From positions 124,001 through 188,000 of the forward strand of contig JAJLTO010000002.1 of the NCBI GenBank assembly GCA_030568195.1: DNA of 64,000 bases. Reading direction: 5' to 3'. Positions 1 through 13,633 of this stretch are shown in pieces. A program made the translations under genes and the position numbers. The notes beneath the pieces are model-generated. The model saw nothing but the letters and a program-made list of their open reading frames with translations. It was not told where the DNA came from and made no database searches. The stretch's first letter is position 1, and each line of letters begins with the position of its first letter. This DNA is from Dipodascopsis uninucleata var. uninucleata (Eukaryota > Ascomycota > Lipomycetes > Lipomycetales > Lipomycetaceae).

Positions 1-657
1 GTCCACTTGGTTGGTTATTGCGTCGTCTCGCCCTAACTTGCTCTATAGCGTCTCCAACGTAATTGAGTCTGGTATAGGATGTAGCCAATCGCCGATCGTA
101 TATTTCCGTTCCTAATGCTATCTTTATATTTCGCACGTTGGCATTTTTGGTCAATACCGACTGTGCTCGTAATATACGGTACTTCGACATTGCGGAAAGT
201 ACAGTTTGCCCGTTGTCGCTATATATAAAAACAGAATAAAATATTACGCAATGTAGTTATCCTCTAAGTCAATCCGGTTTAAACCGTCAAATTGTCTGAT
301 CAACCAATGCAATTTGGTAGAGCTGTCAGAATTTTGTAGCCGATTTGTTGGATTTATTTTATAATTTGTTTGCAGAAAACCCGTCTGGATAAAAAAAAAG
401 TCGTAACGGAAAAAATGATCGGCTCTTGGGAAATTGTGAGGATTTTTTTACTGTATGGTGCCCATAATTTAAAGCAATATTCTATAGCAAGTAAGATCCA
501 ATTTAGTGCAAGAACTACAGGCACTTTATTATCAATAAGTTAAATAAAATTTAGAATGATTGTGAAATAATTTAATAAAACATATATGCTTCTTTCAATT
601 ATTGACCTTCATTTAAACGAATGTTCGTTGAAATTTTCGTAATGAATGGATTACTTC
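1..657. other. Intergenic, nothing recognised
   Basis: AT-rich sequence downstream of the dioxygenase gene. I found no ORF with family features, no tRNA-like or rRNA-like segment and no clear repeat. It may contain the 3' flank of a gene lying to the left of the window. Confidence 0.5.
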
Positions 658-2043
658 CTAATTACTCCAGCTATAAGTGGCCGCCAACCGTCTCATGAGA
701 TGCTCACCAGCTGTAAGAATTTCACCGTCTTTAGGCTTATTTTTGGTAGTACTTGCATGGGCTTGGATCACGGTGCTTGGAACAGGCTCGAGCAATGTAT
801 TGTCCATTGGATGACAGAAATATGCCATTGAATATCTGTCTCTTCCGCTCCGAACAGCTTCAATTGGGAACTTGACCCGATGGACTGCAGATTTTAAGAC
901 ATCTGCGGACCAGAAGCTCAATTGATCTAAATATAATGTAATGTTAGTCTACTTAGTTGAATATTCTCTTCAGATAGCTCTACCATACCTGCAATGTTGA
1001 CGACAATTGGGGGACACGATGTTGAGTCCTTGGCTCTCAAGGCAGGAACAGAAATCCACTCTTTAGTAACCGGAGACAAGATTTCCAAACCTTCTTGTCC
1101 CGCTCGCTGGAACAAAAGTGTCATCGATCCCTATATATAAATTGTTAGTTATAACACGGAAAAATTGAAAAACATCTATACTTGCATAGTCTGTGTGAGA
1201 ACCTGCGCGTATATCTTCTGTGTCATCAGTGGTTTTAACAGCAGGATAATAAAGAAATCTTAAGATGCTTCCGCTCTTTTCGCTCAAGTCGTGCCTAATA
1301 GAAAAGAATCGCTTTCCACCTTTAGACTCATCTATTTTGAGGGCTTCACCTATAAGATCTAGCAGTTTGTTACAAGTATCGTGACATTTCTTTGAAAAGC
1401 AAGCGATTCGGCTCTCGGCGTTTTTAAACACTTCTGGCAAAGGCTGAGTAGTGCTGGAGTTTTCGAATTGACCAAAATTGAAAGCCCTAGATTTTGACTA
1501 GCGATTAGTTTAATTAGAAGCAAAAAAAGAATTGCATGATTGATATCCCATCTTGAATATGTATAAACAGACAACTTACTCTTTAGGGTCTCCTCGTTTT
1601 GTAGATGTATCCAAACTAATAAAAGAACATATATTTGTCAGATCCAAAAAGCCGCTAAAATTACTCTTAATCTTCACTCTCCTTTTACTTCATGCACTTA
1701 CACTTCTTGATTATATGAGGAATATCCCTTATTGTCTTCCGAGATTGCAAAATTATTTTTGTCTTCTACTGACTCAGCAAAGAAGGACTTCGACTATTGT
1801 CATATAGCATACTATGTTAGAAAGATCCAGCCAAACTAGACACTAGAAGCGATATTTAATGCAGAATGATATCGTGATACTTACCAAAGTAAACATCTCG
1901 TCCACCTCAGCCTGAGTGAATCTGCTTCCCTCGATAAATACAAATCCAAGTGTGCTACTAGCATTAAAAAGCTCTGCCGTGGTTTCCTCGGTTGGATTAG
2001 AGATATCGATAATCGGGAGGACCGTATTAGTCGTTCCATTCAT
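658..2043 (-). CDS. 2-oxoglutarate/Fe(II)-dependent dioxygenase (isopenicillin N synthase-like)
   Basis: A six-exon gene: 1885-2043, 1702-1793, 1580-1615, 1186-1486, 989-1130 and 658-926 in transcription order. All phases agree and give about 332 residues, a normal length for this family. The N-terminal DIOX_N part begins with VLPIIDIS and includes GDPKEAFNFGQF. The catalytic jelly roll shows HTDYGSMTLLFQ (iron-binding His and Asp), AVHRV (second iron-binding His) and RDRYSMAYF (the Arg-x-Ser that holds 2-oxoglutarate). Members oxidise small molecules in the cytosol using O2 and 2-oxoglutarate; the substrate cannot be read from sequence. The intron between 1131 and 1185 must use a GC donor (GCAAGT) to give HTDYG; the nearest GT donor shifts the frame. 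No biosynthetic cluster surrounds it, so a catabolic or general role is as likely as secondary metabolism. Confidence 0.88.
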
Positions 2044-2569
2044 GGCACGGGTGCGTTTTAATTCTGCTAAATACCAATTTTTTTTTGCTTTACTAATTAA
2101 TCATAAACAGGAAGGAACTTATTAGTTATATGATTTATTCTTTTACTGATATCGCTACCAACGAGATATGCAATCAAGAAATTGGTGATATTATGGTTGG
2201 GACATTCTACTGCCTAGGATTGCTGCTAATGCTATTTTTAAGCAATGCCCGCTCTTTCGCTAGTAGGCGAAAGTCAAAGAAAGCAAAAATATAATAATTG
2301 CGATACCGGCAAGAAAAATTGCTAGAGATTGAGACGAGAGGTTTAAGAATTACAATACAATTAGACTGTGATTTAGGAAAAATTAATTATTAATGATTTT
2401 AAGACAAATATTCCGAGAATCACATTTGTAGCCTACAATTGATCTTAAAGCTATTAGCGATCTCAGATTATTTAAAATTTAAGAAACTTTCAATTTTTTA
2501 AGCTTAAAATAGGTATTAATTTTATATTAAATACTAAGATTGTCAGAATCGAAGAACAGGAACCCGCCG
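2044..2569. other. Intergenic, nothing recognised
   Basis: It holds the upstream region of the dioxygenase gene and the 3' flank of the next minus-strand gene. The sequence is AT-rich, without a supported ORF or repeat. Confidence 0.5.
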
Positions 2570-3581
2570 TTAGTCTGAAGAAAAGGACGATGTTTGACAG
2601 TTGCGTATGCTGTTAAGAATGTCTTCCAGAATTCGATTCTGACTGATCTCTGACATAACCAGGGCACTCGAGTCTGAGACAGCATGCTTTTGCTCTAATC
2701 GCTCGCAGAATGTACAAATAGAATTGTCAGGATGCTGGTTTTTTCTTAAATATTTACTATTACTACCGCACGTGTGACTTCTACCACATGATGATGATTG
2801 ATCGCTAGCTCTGAAAATATCACCAGTCGTTGTGTTTCTCATCGAATACATAAGTTTTTTTGCTTTCGAGGCAAGTTGTCTTTTGATCCCAGGAAATAGA
2901 GATGGCCACATCTGAGTGTATGTCGGGTCTTGCGTTTTTAAGGTATGAGCGTCTATAGACTGGTTTACCTCACTATTTGCTTGCTGTATATACTTCTGCG
3001 ACACACTGTTGAATGTTTGGATAAGCCTCTCTTTGAATTTTTTGCCTCTATCTGTTTGATTACTCTGTGACGACCACGTTGCAGGATCTCCAATAAGCTT
3101 GCGAACAATTGCTACTTTCTTCATTGTTGTGTCGTCATCAGGGATAACTTCAGGTTCAAGCTCTCGAATAAACGAGTCCATAGACGTTGATTTCTTGTCG
3201 TGAACAAATTGACTCCATGCCTCATACGGCGTCATGTCATTCTGCCTTATTTGCTCAATGGTATTTAATTTTTCTATAATGCAACTTTCTGAACTAGCAG
3301 AATCTATACTTGCTGTGTTTATTGGTGCCAAATACCCTGAATGGTTAGAAGCATTGGTCACTGTTTCTTCTGTTGCTGGTGTGACACTTGAGCTTAGAAT
3401 TCCAAATGACTGATAGGAGAGAAGGGGCAACTTCAATGAAATAGTGCTACTTGTACTTGTAGTGTCATATTCGATATCAAAAAAGGAATTCTAGATTTCA
3501 TAAATTAGAATATAAATAATTCTCAAGTATGAAGATGCTACCTACTTCCTTCGTGTTGGAACGACGATGACGTTGGCTCAT
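2570..3581 (-). CDS. Uncharacterised protein with a Cys-rich segment
   Basis: I do not recognise this protein. Exon 2 (2570-3490) carries a long open frame, and a short first exon (3546-3581) joins it in phase 0 through a 55-nt GT-AG intron; the product then starts MSQRHRRSNTKE and is about 319 residues. A start at 3614 (MGIGYF) is also open. The N-terminal third is Ser/Thr-rich. The middle is predicted helical and charged (for example DRGKKFKERLIQTF). Near residues 250-290 is a Cys/His cluster with the pattern C-x5-C, then about 20 residues, then CTFC, which could bind zinc. No signal peptide or membrane segment is visible. Its compact coding frame and clean splice site argue for a real gene; function is unknown. 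Confidence 0.6.
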
Positions 3582-3906
3582 GGTCCATTTTTCCAAGAAG
3601 TAGCCGATACCCATTTCACAATATTTGTTAGTATCACTTATCTAGAATTGAGTGTTATAGAGACCATCGCTTGAGAGTTTTTGGGATGTGGTTCTTTTTC
3701 AGGATAGCTCTGGCTTCCTAAAGATTATATTGATCTAATATATACGCGAATTATAGAGATGGGCATTGTGCGGGCCGATTGTGAATTCAGATAGAACCTC
3801 ATTGGCACGTTAATTGATGAGTTTACATAAAATATAACTGAAATAGGAACACCACATCACATGAAACACTACCAATGAATTAAACTCTCCTAATAGCTAC
3901 AATTCT

Positions 3907-5246
3907 TTAATCCCAGTCCTTTACCATTGCATTTTGTCTTTTCAAGTACGAGAATATACTTTCTGAGCCAGTAGTATCCTCTTCATTTGCGAGAGTCATT
4001 AGCTCTGAGTAGATAGGATCATCTGGAGAATCGTTTTTGTGTCGCGATCCAATGAAGAGTATTTGGCAATTCTCATAATCTAGAAATATTATAGTTTTCA
4101 TTAGTACTATTTTCTACTTTTGATTCTCAGATATTTTTTAAACTGACCAAGGTGTTCTGGACGTAATGGAATCCATCGATAGCCCTTAAAGCTTTCCATA
4201 ATCCTGATAAAATTGTTAATCAACATCGTCTGAGATAACTTTGGACGAGATACTCACTCTTTAGAGTACTTTGGATCTTTTAATGGCGACATTGTACTAG
4301 GTGGAGGAAACTCTGGATTCTTAAAAAGTATTCTGTCAGTCTAGTTCAAAGTATTTCAGAATATTGTTAATATTACCCTCACGTTGACAATATAGCGTCC
4401 TTCAGGTTCAATTCCAATATCATTCTCAACCTCTGTAGTCTCCGAAGGCGAAGTAATGGCATATGATAGCCTATTGGTTTTACCGTCACTAACCAAAACA
4501 TAGACTCCCTGACACTGCAAGATCATTAGTATATATATCCCGAAAGGTCAACCTTCTCTTGAAACTTACAACAGGTCTAGCAGCTCCAACATGGCGTTCA
4601 CTAAACTTAAGGATTAGCTAATTTTGCCATAAATATTCATCATAAAGCGTACCCTCTCGTTTTGGTATCGTAAGTCTCCTGGTCTAGGAATTCTTTTATT
4701 TCTTTCTTGTTGACTCCGGTCTTAGAGACAATTGACCTATCATCGTTAGTATTGCCTGCCATTTTTAAAAACAACTCAATAGAGGTCAGTACAGGAATCG
4801 CTCTCCAGCCCCTGGAAGAGTCTTTTTTGGTACTAGTAGGAGCCTACAGTCTGAAGAATTATCCGTGTTATCGCCTTTATGGGATGTTGCTAGCTTGAAA
4901 GGAGACAGAACAATATATGTTCTCTGGATGTCAGTGAGTGATTTAGCACTGTCGACATCAACTTTAGGTCTGAAAAAGAAGTAGATGCTTCCTTCTTCAA
5001 TTATTTCGCTGTTGAAGGTACAAAATAAATATTAGATTCCATTATAATCTGTATTATAAGATTCAGGCCAGTCTATTCATACTTAACATCTTTATTAGTT
5101 TCTTGCGACTGTGCTGAGGTCGATTTCAGTTTTTTGTTATCAGTCTTATGATGTTGGGATGCCATCTCCTCATCATCACCCAACTCATTTTCTTTTCCCT
5201 TCTTTTCATGCTTTCTAAACCCAGTTAGACTATCATATAGATCCAT
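3907..5246 (-). CDS. Conserved fungal protein of the family often annotated BTB-domain transcription factor
   Basis: Exons read 5083-5246, 4795-5008, about 4653-4774, 4570-4600, 4377-4514, 4258-4319, 4148-4203 and 3907-4079. The product is about 320 residues. From memory it matches a widespread fungal family (called BTB-domain transcription factor although no BTB fold is obvious). Landmarks in order: EEGSIYFFFRPKVDVD, DIQRTYIVLSPF, LLLVPKKTLPGAGERF, ERHVGAARPVCQGVYVL, EPEGRYIVNVRNPEFPPP, FKGYRWIPLRPEHLDYENC and QILFIGSRH. The first 50 residues are acidic/basic and disordered. One junction is unresolved: between 4795 and 4774, 20 nt separate two matching blocks, and the only GT-AG pair there (18 nt) leaves the frame wrong. 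This is either an assembly error, a frameshift, or unusual splicing. An upstream ATG at 5359 could join through a 23-nt intron, but 5246 has the better start context. Biochemical role is not known to me. Confidence 0.68.
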
Positions 5247-6330
5247 TTCGTTTCTGATGAGTTATTGATTAAATACCTTGTTTCTTTTACGGCAGGAGTA
5301 GGAGAATTTTGTCTTGCAGGTTCTTGAGGACGTAGGTGCGATCTCGTTTGAGTAACCATTGTGTCTAATTTCAAACAATTTAGTTACTAGATGTGATACT
5401 ATAACATATACTAAGATATAATGCTTACTGTGGAACAAAAAAAACACCAATATGTATGAATACATGCATATGCCATTCCTATATACTGTGCCCTTGATCG
5501 ACAATGCCAAACTCAGACAACCACACCTGCTCTATTCAGGCTATAATATTACAACCACGACGTCATCTGCATAAAATTTGGTAAAAGGTGTATTCCCAAT
5601 AGGAAGATTACACTCTAATGTATGATTGTCTTCTTTGGGTAGCCATCTTCGATTATTCCTCTAAAATCAGCAGATTAATTTATATTACCACCATATTGCT
5701 AAATATAGCCCTAAGCCGATACATAATATTACCCTAAGCCACGGCTAAGGACGTTTCTTTGGTCCCGGGACCATAAAGACTGAAAGATATTCTAGCAGGG
5801 CAATGAAATAAATGCCGGGAGTCAGAGAAGGTAAATTATGAAATAGCTGAGGAAATAGAAATGCATTACTCAACGTATATTTAACGATACAGTGCTCTAC
5901 GTGATTAACTAGAAACTATGCTATTTAATCATTCTACGACCCTATATCTTTGTCGCAGAAAGCAGAATATTAGTGTGATAAAACACAATTTCTAACACTA
6001 GTGCTAGCGTAATGTTCACTTTTGGCACGCGTTTTTAAGAGAGACCACTAATACTTTGTCATAGATGCTTGACAAAATTTATTATCTAAATTTTTGTACG
6101 ATCTCTATATCGTGTAAGATACACGTAGTAAAATGAATATAGCTGTGAGGTTTAATATTTTAGTATCTTGGTTTATGGAGTCATCAGCCATTTCCGCTGC
6201 TTATATACAAACTAGTAAGAGGAGATTACAAGTAAAAGGAGAAGTAAAAGGAGACGTAAAAAATTAATATGTACAAAGATATGATAGACGGTCAACATCA
6301 CTTAACGACATATGGACCATAAGCTCGGCA
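5247..6330. other. Intergenic between two minus-strand genes
   Basis: AT-rich sequence of about 1.1 kb. It contains a short direct repeat, ACCCTAAGCC, at about 5706 and 5731, and a small purine-rich tandem repeat near 6231. No supported gene. Confidence 0.5.
6231..6254. repeat. Small tandem repeat, two 12-nt units
   Basis: The unit AGTAAAAGGAGA occurs twice without change, with a degenerate copy just before and after. It lies about 80 nt beyond the ERV1 stop codon, in the probable 3' region. Confidence 0.7.
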
Positions 6331-6908
6331 TTAGTCACATCTACCGTCTTTCCATCCATCTTTCCACCGCTGCTCCCATAAATTGCAGTCGAACACTGGC
6401 TTTCCGAGCTTCTGATTAACTTCATTATGTGCATCACAGAGCCACTTGCCGAAACGCTCCCGAGTGTCCAACTTAATCTCATTTTCAGGCTTTGCCATCC
6501 AGTCCCTAAAATCGGAAGCACATACCCAGCAAGGATATATGTCTCCGAGGATGCCAAAAAACTTTTTCATACCTGCTTGTTCTGTAGGTGAGGCACGATC
6601 AGGATATTGAGCTGCAATAGAATGAAGTAGCGTCCATGTTGATCTTCCAATCTCGTTTACATCTGGTGGACAGTCCTTCGCTACTGGTTTAGTTAAAGCT
6701 ATACCTTTAGTTTTACGAAATTCTAATAGCGAGTTACAAGTTCGACATCTAGTTACAATGATTTGTTAGTTGCTAACCATTCCATGTCATAAATTCAGCC
6801 TGCAGGTGCGCTGGGCCTGTGTCTGGGCGACCTTGCATTTAGTAATTATAACCCCACTTACGGCTTGCCATCCTTGTCTAATATAACGTGTGGCTGTTCT
6901 TTCTCCAT
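6331..6908 (-). CDS. ERV1: FAD-linked sulfhydryl oxidase Erv1/ALR
   Basis: Two exons, 6862-6908 and 6331-6748, separated by a 113-nt intron; the product is 154 residues. Erv1 sits in the mitochondrial intermembrane space, reoxidises Mia40 during disulfide-relay import and passes electrons to cytochrome c or oxygen. The N-terminal shuttle pair is CRTC (PCRTCNSLLEF). The FAD-binding core reads RSTWTLLHSIAAQYPD, then the redox pair YPCWVC next to FAD, then the structural C-x16-C segment CDAHNEVNQKLGKPVFDC and the conserved tail NLWEQRWKDGWKDGRCD. All signature cysteines are present. The N-terminal arm is short compared with some fungi. The intron falls in the codon before the shuttle pair. It is divergent from SEC24 across 682 nt. 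Confidence 0.95.
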
Positions 6909-7590
6909 TTATACAATAGATTACTTAAGACCGTCACGACAATTGATTTATGAAAAATGATGCAAAATATAGTCGAGAATAGAACATTGTCGTTCGGCGA
7001 TTCTTTCTGTCGTAAACGGATATCGCTGATTACTAATCTTCCTCTCTACAAGTTTATAAAACAGTTTACTCAGCAGCTTTCAGGAACATAAAAGGGAATT
7101 CTTTTATCATTCTCTACGATACCTATATATTAACTAATGGCAATTTAAGCGTCATAATACAAGTAGCATGCTTAGCATTAAATACTAATTTGAGGTTTTA
7201 GCAGGAAAACTTCTGTAAGTATATTTATTATATATAGTCAAAGTTCAGCTATCTACCAGTGAAACTGTAGGAATCAAGTGACAATCACCGATCTAATCAT
7301 CCATTTAATGTTAAGGACATTGAAAACTCCAATTCTTACGATATACATCTTGTCGAGTTGTAAACAACAAAATATTTATTTAGACGTGATACGCACAGCT
7401 CAGAAAATAAAAAGTGATGTCGCCATTGAAAATCACGGTAGGAAAAAATTTCGTAGTCAACAAACATTCTCAAGCCAGGTGTTCACTAGGGCTAGGTTAA
7501 GTATGTTTTCTCGCTCAACGCCCGGAAAGTCTTCTCACGAGGCTACAACATTGAATCCAAAGCCTGTAGATAGGCCCTTGCGCATTCACA
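6909..7590. promoter_or_regulatory. Divergent intergenic region ERV1/SEC24
   Basis: This spacer holds both promoters and 5' leaders. The part next to SEC24 is less AT-rich and is spanned by an open frame running into the SEC24 exon in another phase; I treat that as chance. No specific factor site is called. Confidence 0.45.
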
Positions 7591-10500
7591 ATGTCCGTCC
7601 CACCCAGACCCGAGTATTATCAGAACAACGGAGAATATATGCAACAACCAGGGGCACCTCAAGCACAATATGGTGTACCGATGGGAACACCATCACCGGC
7701 TGGTTTTCCACAGGACCCTTCAATGCAACAAGCAGTTGGTGGTGGAATACCAGTAATGGGTGCTCCTGCTCCAGTCCAGCCTATGGATGCAGCCGGCGGA
7801 CAACCCATCACCACACCATCAGCAGGTCATCGGTCTCGTCGTATGTATGCAGCAGAGCAATACTCATTTGGATCTGCAGTGGTAACAGACTCTGCTCAGT
7901 TGCCACAACAGCAGCAAATGCCATCAGTAGGTGGGCAAGCTATCTATCCCGGTGCACCTGTACAACCGACAGGCATGACCTATACGCCAAGCCAAGAAGC
8001 TCCTATGCCACAAACCGGTGGAATACCTGCCCCAGGACCAGGTCAAGGAGGATTTCAACCGATTGATGCCCAAGCAGATAAGGGCCTGTCTTACCAGTTT
8101 GGACAAATGTCTCTTCAAGGGGCTGGTGGCCAGGCTGGAGCAGCAAAGGGTGCACAACCAGTGGTAAGTACATGGAATTTGGACAGTAATTTAAATTTGA
8201 TTGTGCAGAAGTTTTCTTAAATATGGATCATATTGTTGGGCAGCATAATATATGATTTTTTTGAATGATTGTACTAATATCAGTAGGTTCAAAATGGTCC
8301 TCTCAATCAGCTTTACAATATTGATCTGTTACAACAGCTTCCACCACCAATTACAGATTTGGATCTTCCTCCCCCTCCAATCATTATCCCACCAACTGTA
8401 AGTCATACTATAGATTATATTCTTTCTTTTATAGCGGCCGTTCAACCTGCTGCTTAAGATTACTACGATTTATCTGCTAATCAAGGAATATCTTTTCTTA
8501 GGCATCCGTGACGAACTCTCCGACAGCTAACTGTAGGCCTCCATATATGAGATCGACACTTAATGCTATTCCAACTTCCAATTCTCTTTTGAAAAAGAGT
8601 AAATTGCCGTTTGCACTGGTGATACAGCCGTATAATAGTCTTCGAGATGAAGAAGCTCCAGTACCAGTCGTTTCAGATTCCATAATCTCTCGATGTAGAA
8701 GGTGTCGAAGTTATATCAATCCTTTTATTACCTTTATCGACCAGGGTCACCGCTGGAGATGCAATATGTGTAATTTGACAAATGATGGTAAGCGGATTTG
8801 TTACTGTGATTTTGTTTTGGAGCATTCTTGGTCTAATTTATTTAAACTTGGATATTTTAGTTCCTACTGCATTTGACTGGGACACTCATAATCAGAAGCA
8901 ACTTGATCGTTGGAGTCGTGCCGAGTTAAATAACTCCGTCGTGGAATTTGTTGCTCCACCAGAATATATGGTTCGTCCTCCACAGCCTCTTGTATATACA
9001 TTTTTGATCGATGTTAGCGCAAATGCGGTTGCTAGTGGATTGGTGGCAACTACTGCAAGAACTATTCTGGAGTCACTAGATCGTATCCCTAACAAAGATA
9101 AGCGTACACGTCTCTCCTTCATCTGTGTTAATTCTTCGTTGCATTATTTTGCAATTCCTCAACCGCCTCAGAATTCGGAGCCTACTATGCTGGTTGTGTC
9201 TGATTTAGATGAACCATTTTTGCCTGTTCCTCACAATCTGCTCGTTCCTTTAGCTGAATGTCGAGAAGGCATTGAATTGTTGCTTAACAAGATGAGCGAT
9301 ATGTTCGCTAATTCAGTTAGCACAACGAATGCTATGGGACCGGCACTAAAGGCGGCTCACAAGCTTATTGGCAATGTCGGAGGAAAAATTATTTGCTTCA
9401 TGGCTAGCTTGCCTAACGTCGAACCGGGAAAGCTTGATCCTCGAGATGACAAGAAATCGTTGGGTTCTAGCGCGGAGAAGTCGCTATTGAAAACTCAAAA
9501 TGCATTCTACAAGAGCTTTGCTGTTGAGTGTAGTAAGAGCCAGGTTTCGGTCGATATGTTCTTGTTTTCTTCACAGTATCAAGATGTTGCTTCTCTAAGC
9601 AATCTTCCTCGTTACACATCTGGTCAGACGTATTTCTATCCCGGATGGAATGCAGGGCGATCTGAGGATGCTATTAAGTTTGCTCATGAGCTCAGTGAGC
9701 ATCTGTCTATGGAAATTGCTCTCGAGGCAGTTTTACGTGTACGTGCTTCGAATGGGTTACGCATGAATACTTTCTACGGTAATTTTTTTACAAGATCATC
9801 CGATTTGTGTGCTTTTCCGAGCTTTCCTCGCGATCAGAGCTATTGCGTGGAGGTTGCTATTGATGAGACTATCTCTAAACCATATGTCTCGTTACAAGCT
9901 GCTGTGCTTCACACAACATGCAACGGCGAGCGAAGAATTAGAGTAATTACTATGTGTATCCCAACGACATCAAACTTGGCCGATCTATATGCGTCTGCCG
10001 ACCAGGTTGCCATTACTGCCTTCTATGCTCAGAAATGTGCAGAGAAGGCATTATCTGCGGGACTGCAGGAAGCGCGAGACCTTGCTATCGGAAAGCTTGC
10101 GGATATGTTACTGACATACAAGAAGGAACTTATGACGTCAAATATTGGAGCATCTGCTCCTCTTCAGTTCTGCGCAAACTTGCGCCTGTTGCCATTATTA
10201 TTCTTAGCTTTAGTCAAGCATGTCAGCTTACGAAAATCTCAGCAGATCCCATCAGATCTAAGGGCAGCTGCAATTAATTTGACGAGCACTCTTCCTGCCG
10301 AGTACTTGATAAGGTATATTCATCCTGACTTTTACAGTCTACATGACATGCCCGAGGATGCTGGCAGACCAGACGAGAATACTGGACAGATTAAGATGCC
10401 TCCCAAGCGTAATCTTTCAGCTGAGAGAATGGAGCGTCATGGTCTTTATCTTATTGATGATGGTGAAACACAGTTCTTATGGGTTGGTCGAGATGCCGTT

Positions 10501-10788
10501 CCACGACTAGTAATGGATGTTTTTGGTTTGCCATCTCTTGAACATGTGAAAGCGGGCAAGACCACGCTGCCAGCTCTCGAGAATGACTTTTCTCAGCGTG
10601 TCAATGCTATCATTGCTAAATCACGAGAGAAGAAGGGCTCCATCGTTTGGCCACATCTGTATGTTGTGCGTGAAGATGGTGATCCATCGTTAAAGTTATG
10701 GGCATCGACATTCCTGGTTGAAGATCGTGCAGATATGGGCCAGAGCTACATGGAATTTTTGATTGGTATGCGTGACCGTATCAGCTAG
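7591..10788 (+). CDS. SEC24: COPII coat subunit Sec24
   Basis: Four exons: 7591-8163, 8287-8397, 8502-8787 and 8861-10788; about 965 residues, normal for Sec24. It is the cargo-selecting subunit of the COPII coat, pairs with Sec23 and packages ER-exit cargo through SNARE and cargo-signal sites. The first 190 residues are Pro/Gln/Gly-rich and disordered, as in the family. Then comes [19 protein letters not shown] with [19 protein letters not shown], a zinc finger CRRC-x18-CNMC, the trunk domain ([18 protein letters not shown]), a beta-sandwich, a helical domain and a C-terminal gelsolin-like domain ([20 protein letters not shown]). Introns are confined to the first third; the last exon is long and uninterrupted. 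This looks like a single complete ortholog (Sec24 or a paralog such as Lst1/Sfb2). Confidence 0.95.
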
Positions 10789-12307
10789 ATGGACTGATAA
10801 TTTGTGTTGTATTTCTTTATTTTCTTCAAAACAAAAGCAAGTATCTTGATGCATACGCAAATTTTGTTGTCGTTAAAAGTGCCAGTTATTTTGTAATCTG
10901 ACCGATTGTTATTAAGTCGTTTCTTAGTCCTATTTTACTCAGAGTTGTTTTAACACCTTATATAATATCTCAATGAGTTCTTTATTGTTGAATATTACTA
11001 TTTTTCTTATTACTATTACTATTATTATTGTTTTCAGTATTTTTTTTAGTGTTATGTTACTTCTATATCACTTATTGTTGTCATGTTATAATTATGCTTA
11101 CAGCTACGACTTCCTGCAGTGCACATAAACTACAGATTACAGAATAACGGACTTACTATTTCATTCCGATCATTAAACTATTTCTTATCATAAATGATCT
11201 TACATGTGAGCGTAGAAAGGATTACTTGGACAGATCTCAATAATGATAGAGTAATACTATTTATGTATTCGTAATTATCAATATACCGCACAGTTGTAGT
11301 TTATCGTTATATTACAGCTTTACTTGTTTCTCTAACACTTCTGACCTTATGGCTTTATGACTTACAGGTATGATTTGGCCTTTACCTTTAATATATCAAT
11401 CTTACGAATTAATTCATTCCGTTTTAAATTCAAATGTTTGTATTCTGAGACGCGTTCTTCATTAGCGTAGAGTTTCTGCAACGACTAATTTCAACCTCAA
11501 AAGAAAAAAATCTGATCACAATGATCTGCAATCAGAATCTCTTGCTTCCTTCATATATAGAGTAGCGCAATACCGAGCGCACCACGTAAGATAACCTGAT
11601 AATATTATACTTTACGCACTTCATTTCATACCTTATCCCTGGATCGTAAAGACGATGCATGTAAGAGATACAGCCTCATAGGTTGTGAACCCTATTAAAT
11701 ACAAGTTTCAACCTCCGTCTAAGGAATTCTCCTTTGAAGGAGGTCGTGGCAATCGGTTTTGACATTTTTAATGGATGGACTCTCCAAGAGATTTATATCT
11801 ATATAGAAATTAATGAAATTTAAATAAATACCTTAGATATATTAGAATATTTTTGAATTTATTAAAACGTTTATATTTTATTGAGGAGGTTTTGTTAATC
11901 AAAGTTACATTTTGATACGTGATTTTCAGGATTCGATCTGACGAACAGAACAGAGCATTTCAATACATTTCCTGTCAGCTGAAGAACAGATAAAAAGAAA
12001 ATTATCTAAGGATTGAAGCCATATTTGGAATTTAAGATCTGAGTACAGATTTAATCTTAGCTAATTCTTAGAAGAGAGAAGTGTATCAGACGGTCGTCAT
12101 ATCAAAGTAATCGCATATTTATAAGGTAGTTATAGTGTTTATAGTGTTTTCACAGCAATATCAGATTGTTTTAGATACCTGATAACTGTACTTCTGGAAT
12201 ATACAGAGCATTGTAGTATTAAATAGTATTTACGAAGTAGACAGTCATATGCAACAAAAATAATTTGTACGAGACAGATGATGATATAGGACTAATGAGA
12301 TTACAGA
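10789..12307. other. Intergenic between SEC24 and the MAP kinase gene
   Basis: About 1.5 kb with T-rich runs just after SEC24 (likely 3' UTR) and no supported ORF. I looked for tRNA B-box-like and snRNA motifs and saw none. Confidence 0.5.

Positions 12308-13633
<1,326 letters not shown>

Noticed and set aside
5706-5745. Direct repeat of ACCCTAAGCC
   Set aside because: Two copies of 10 nt 25 nt apart are too little for a repeat element or telomere relic.
7278-8066. 262-codon plus-strand frame overlapping the SEC24 first exon
   Set aside because: It runs in another phase across the Gln/Pro-rich SEC24 N-terminus; its Ser/Thr/Trp-rich composition is the expected shadow of that repeat-like coding sequence, and SEC24 is certain.
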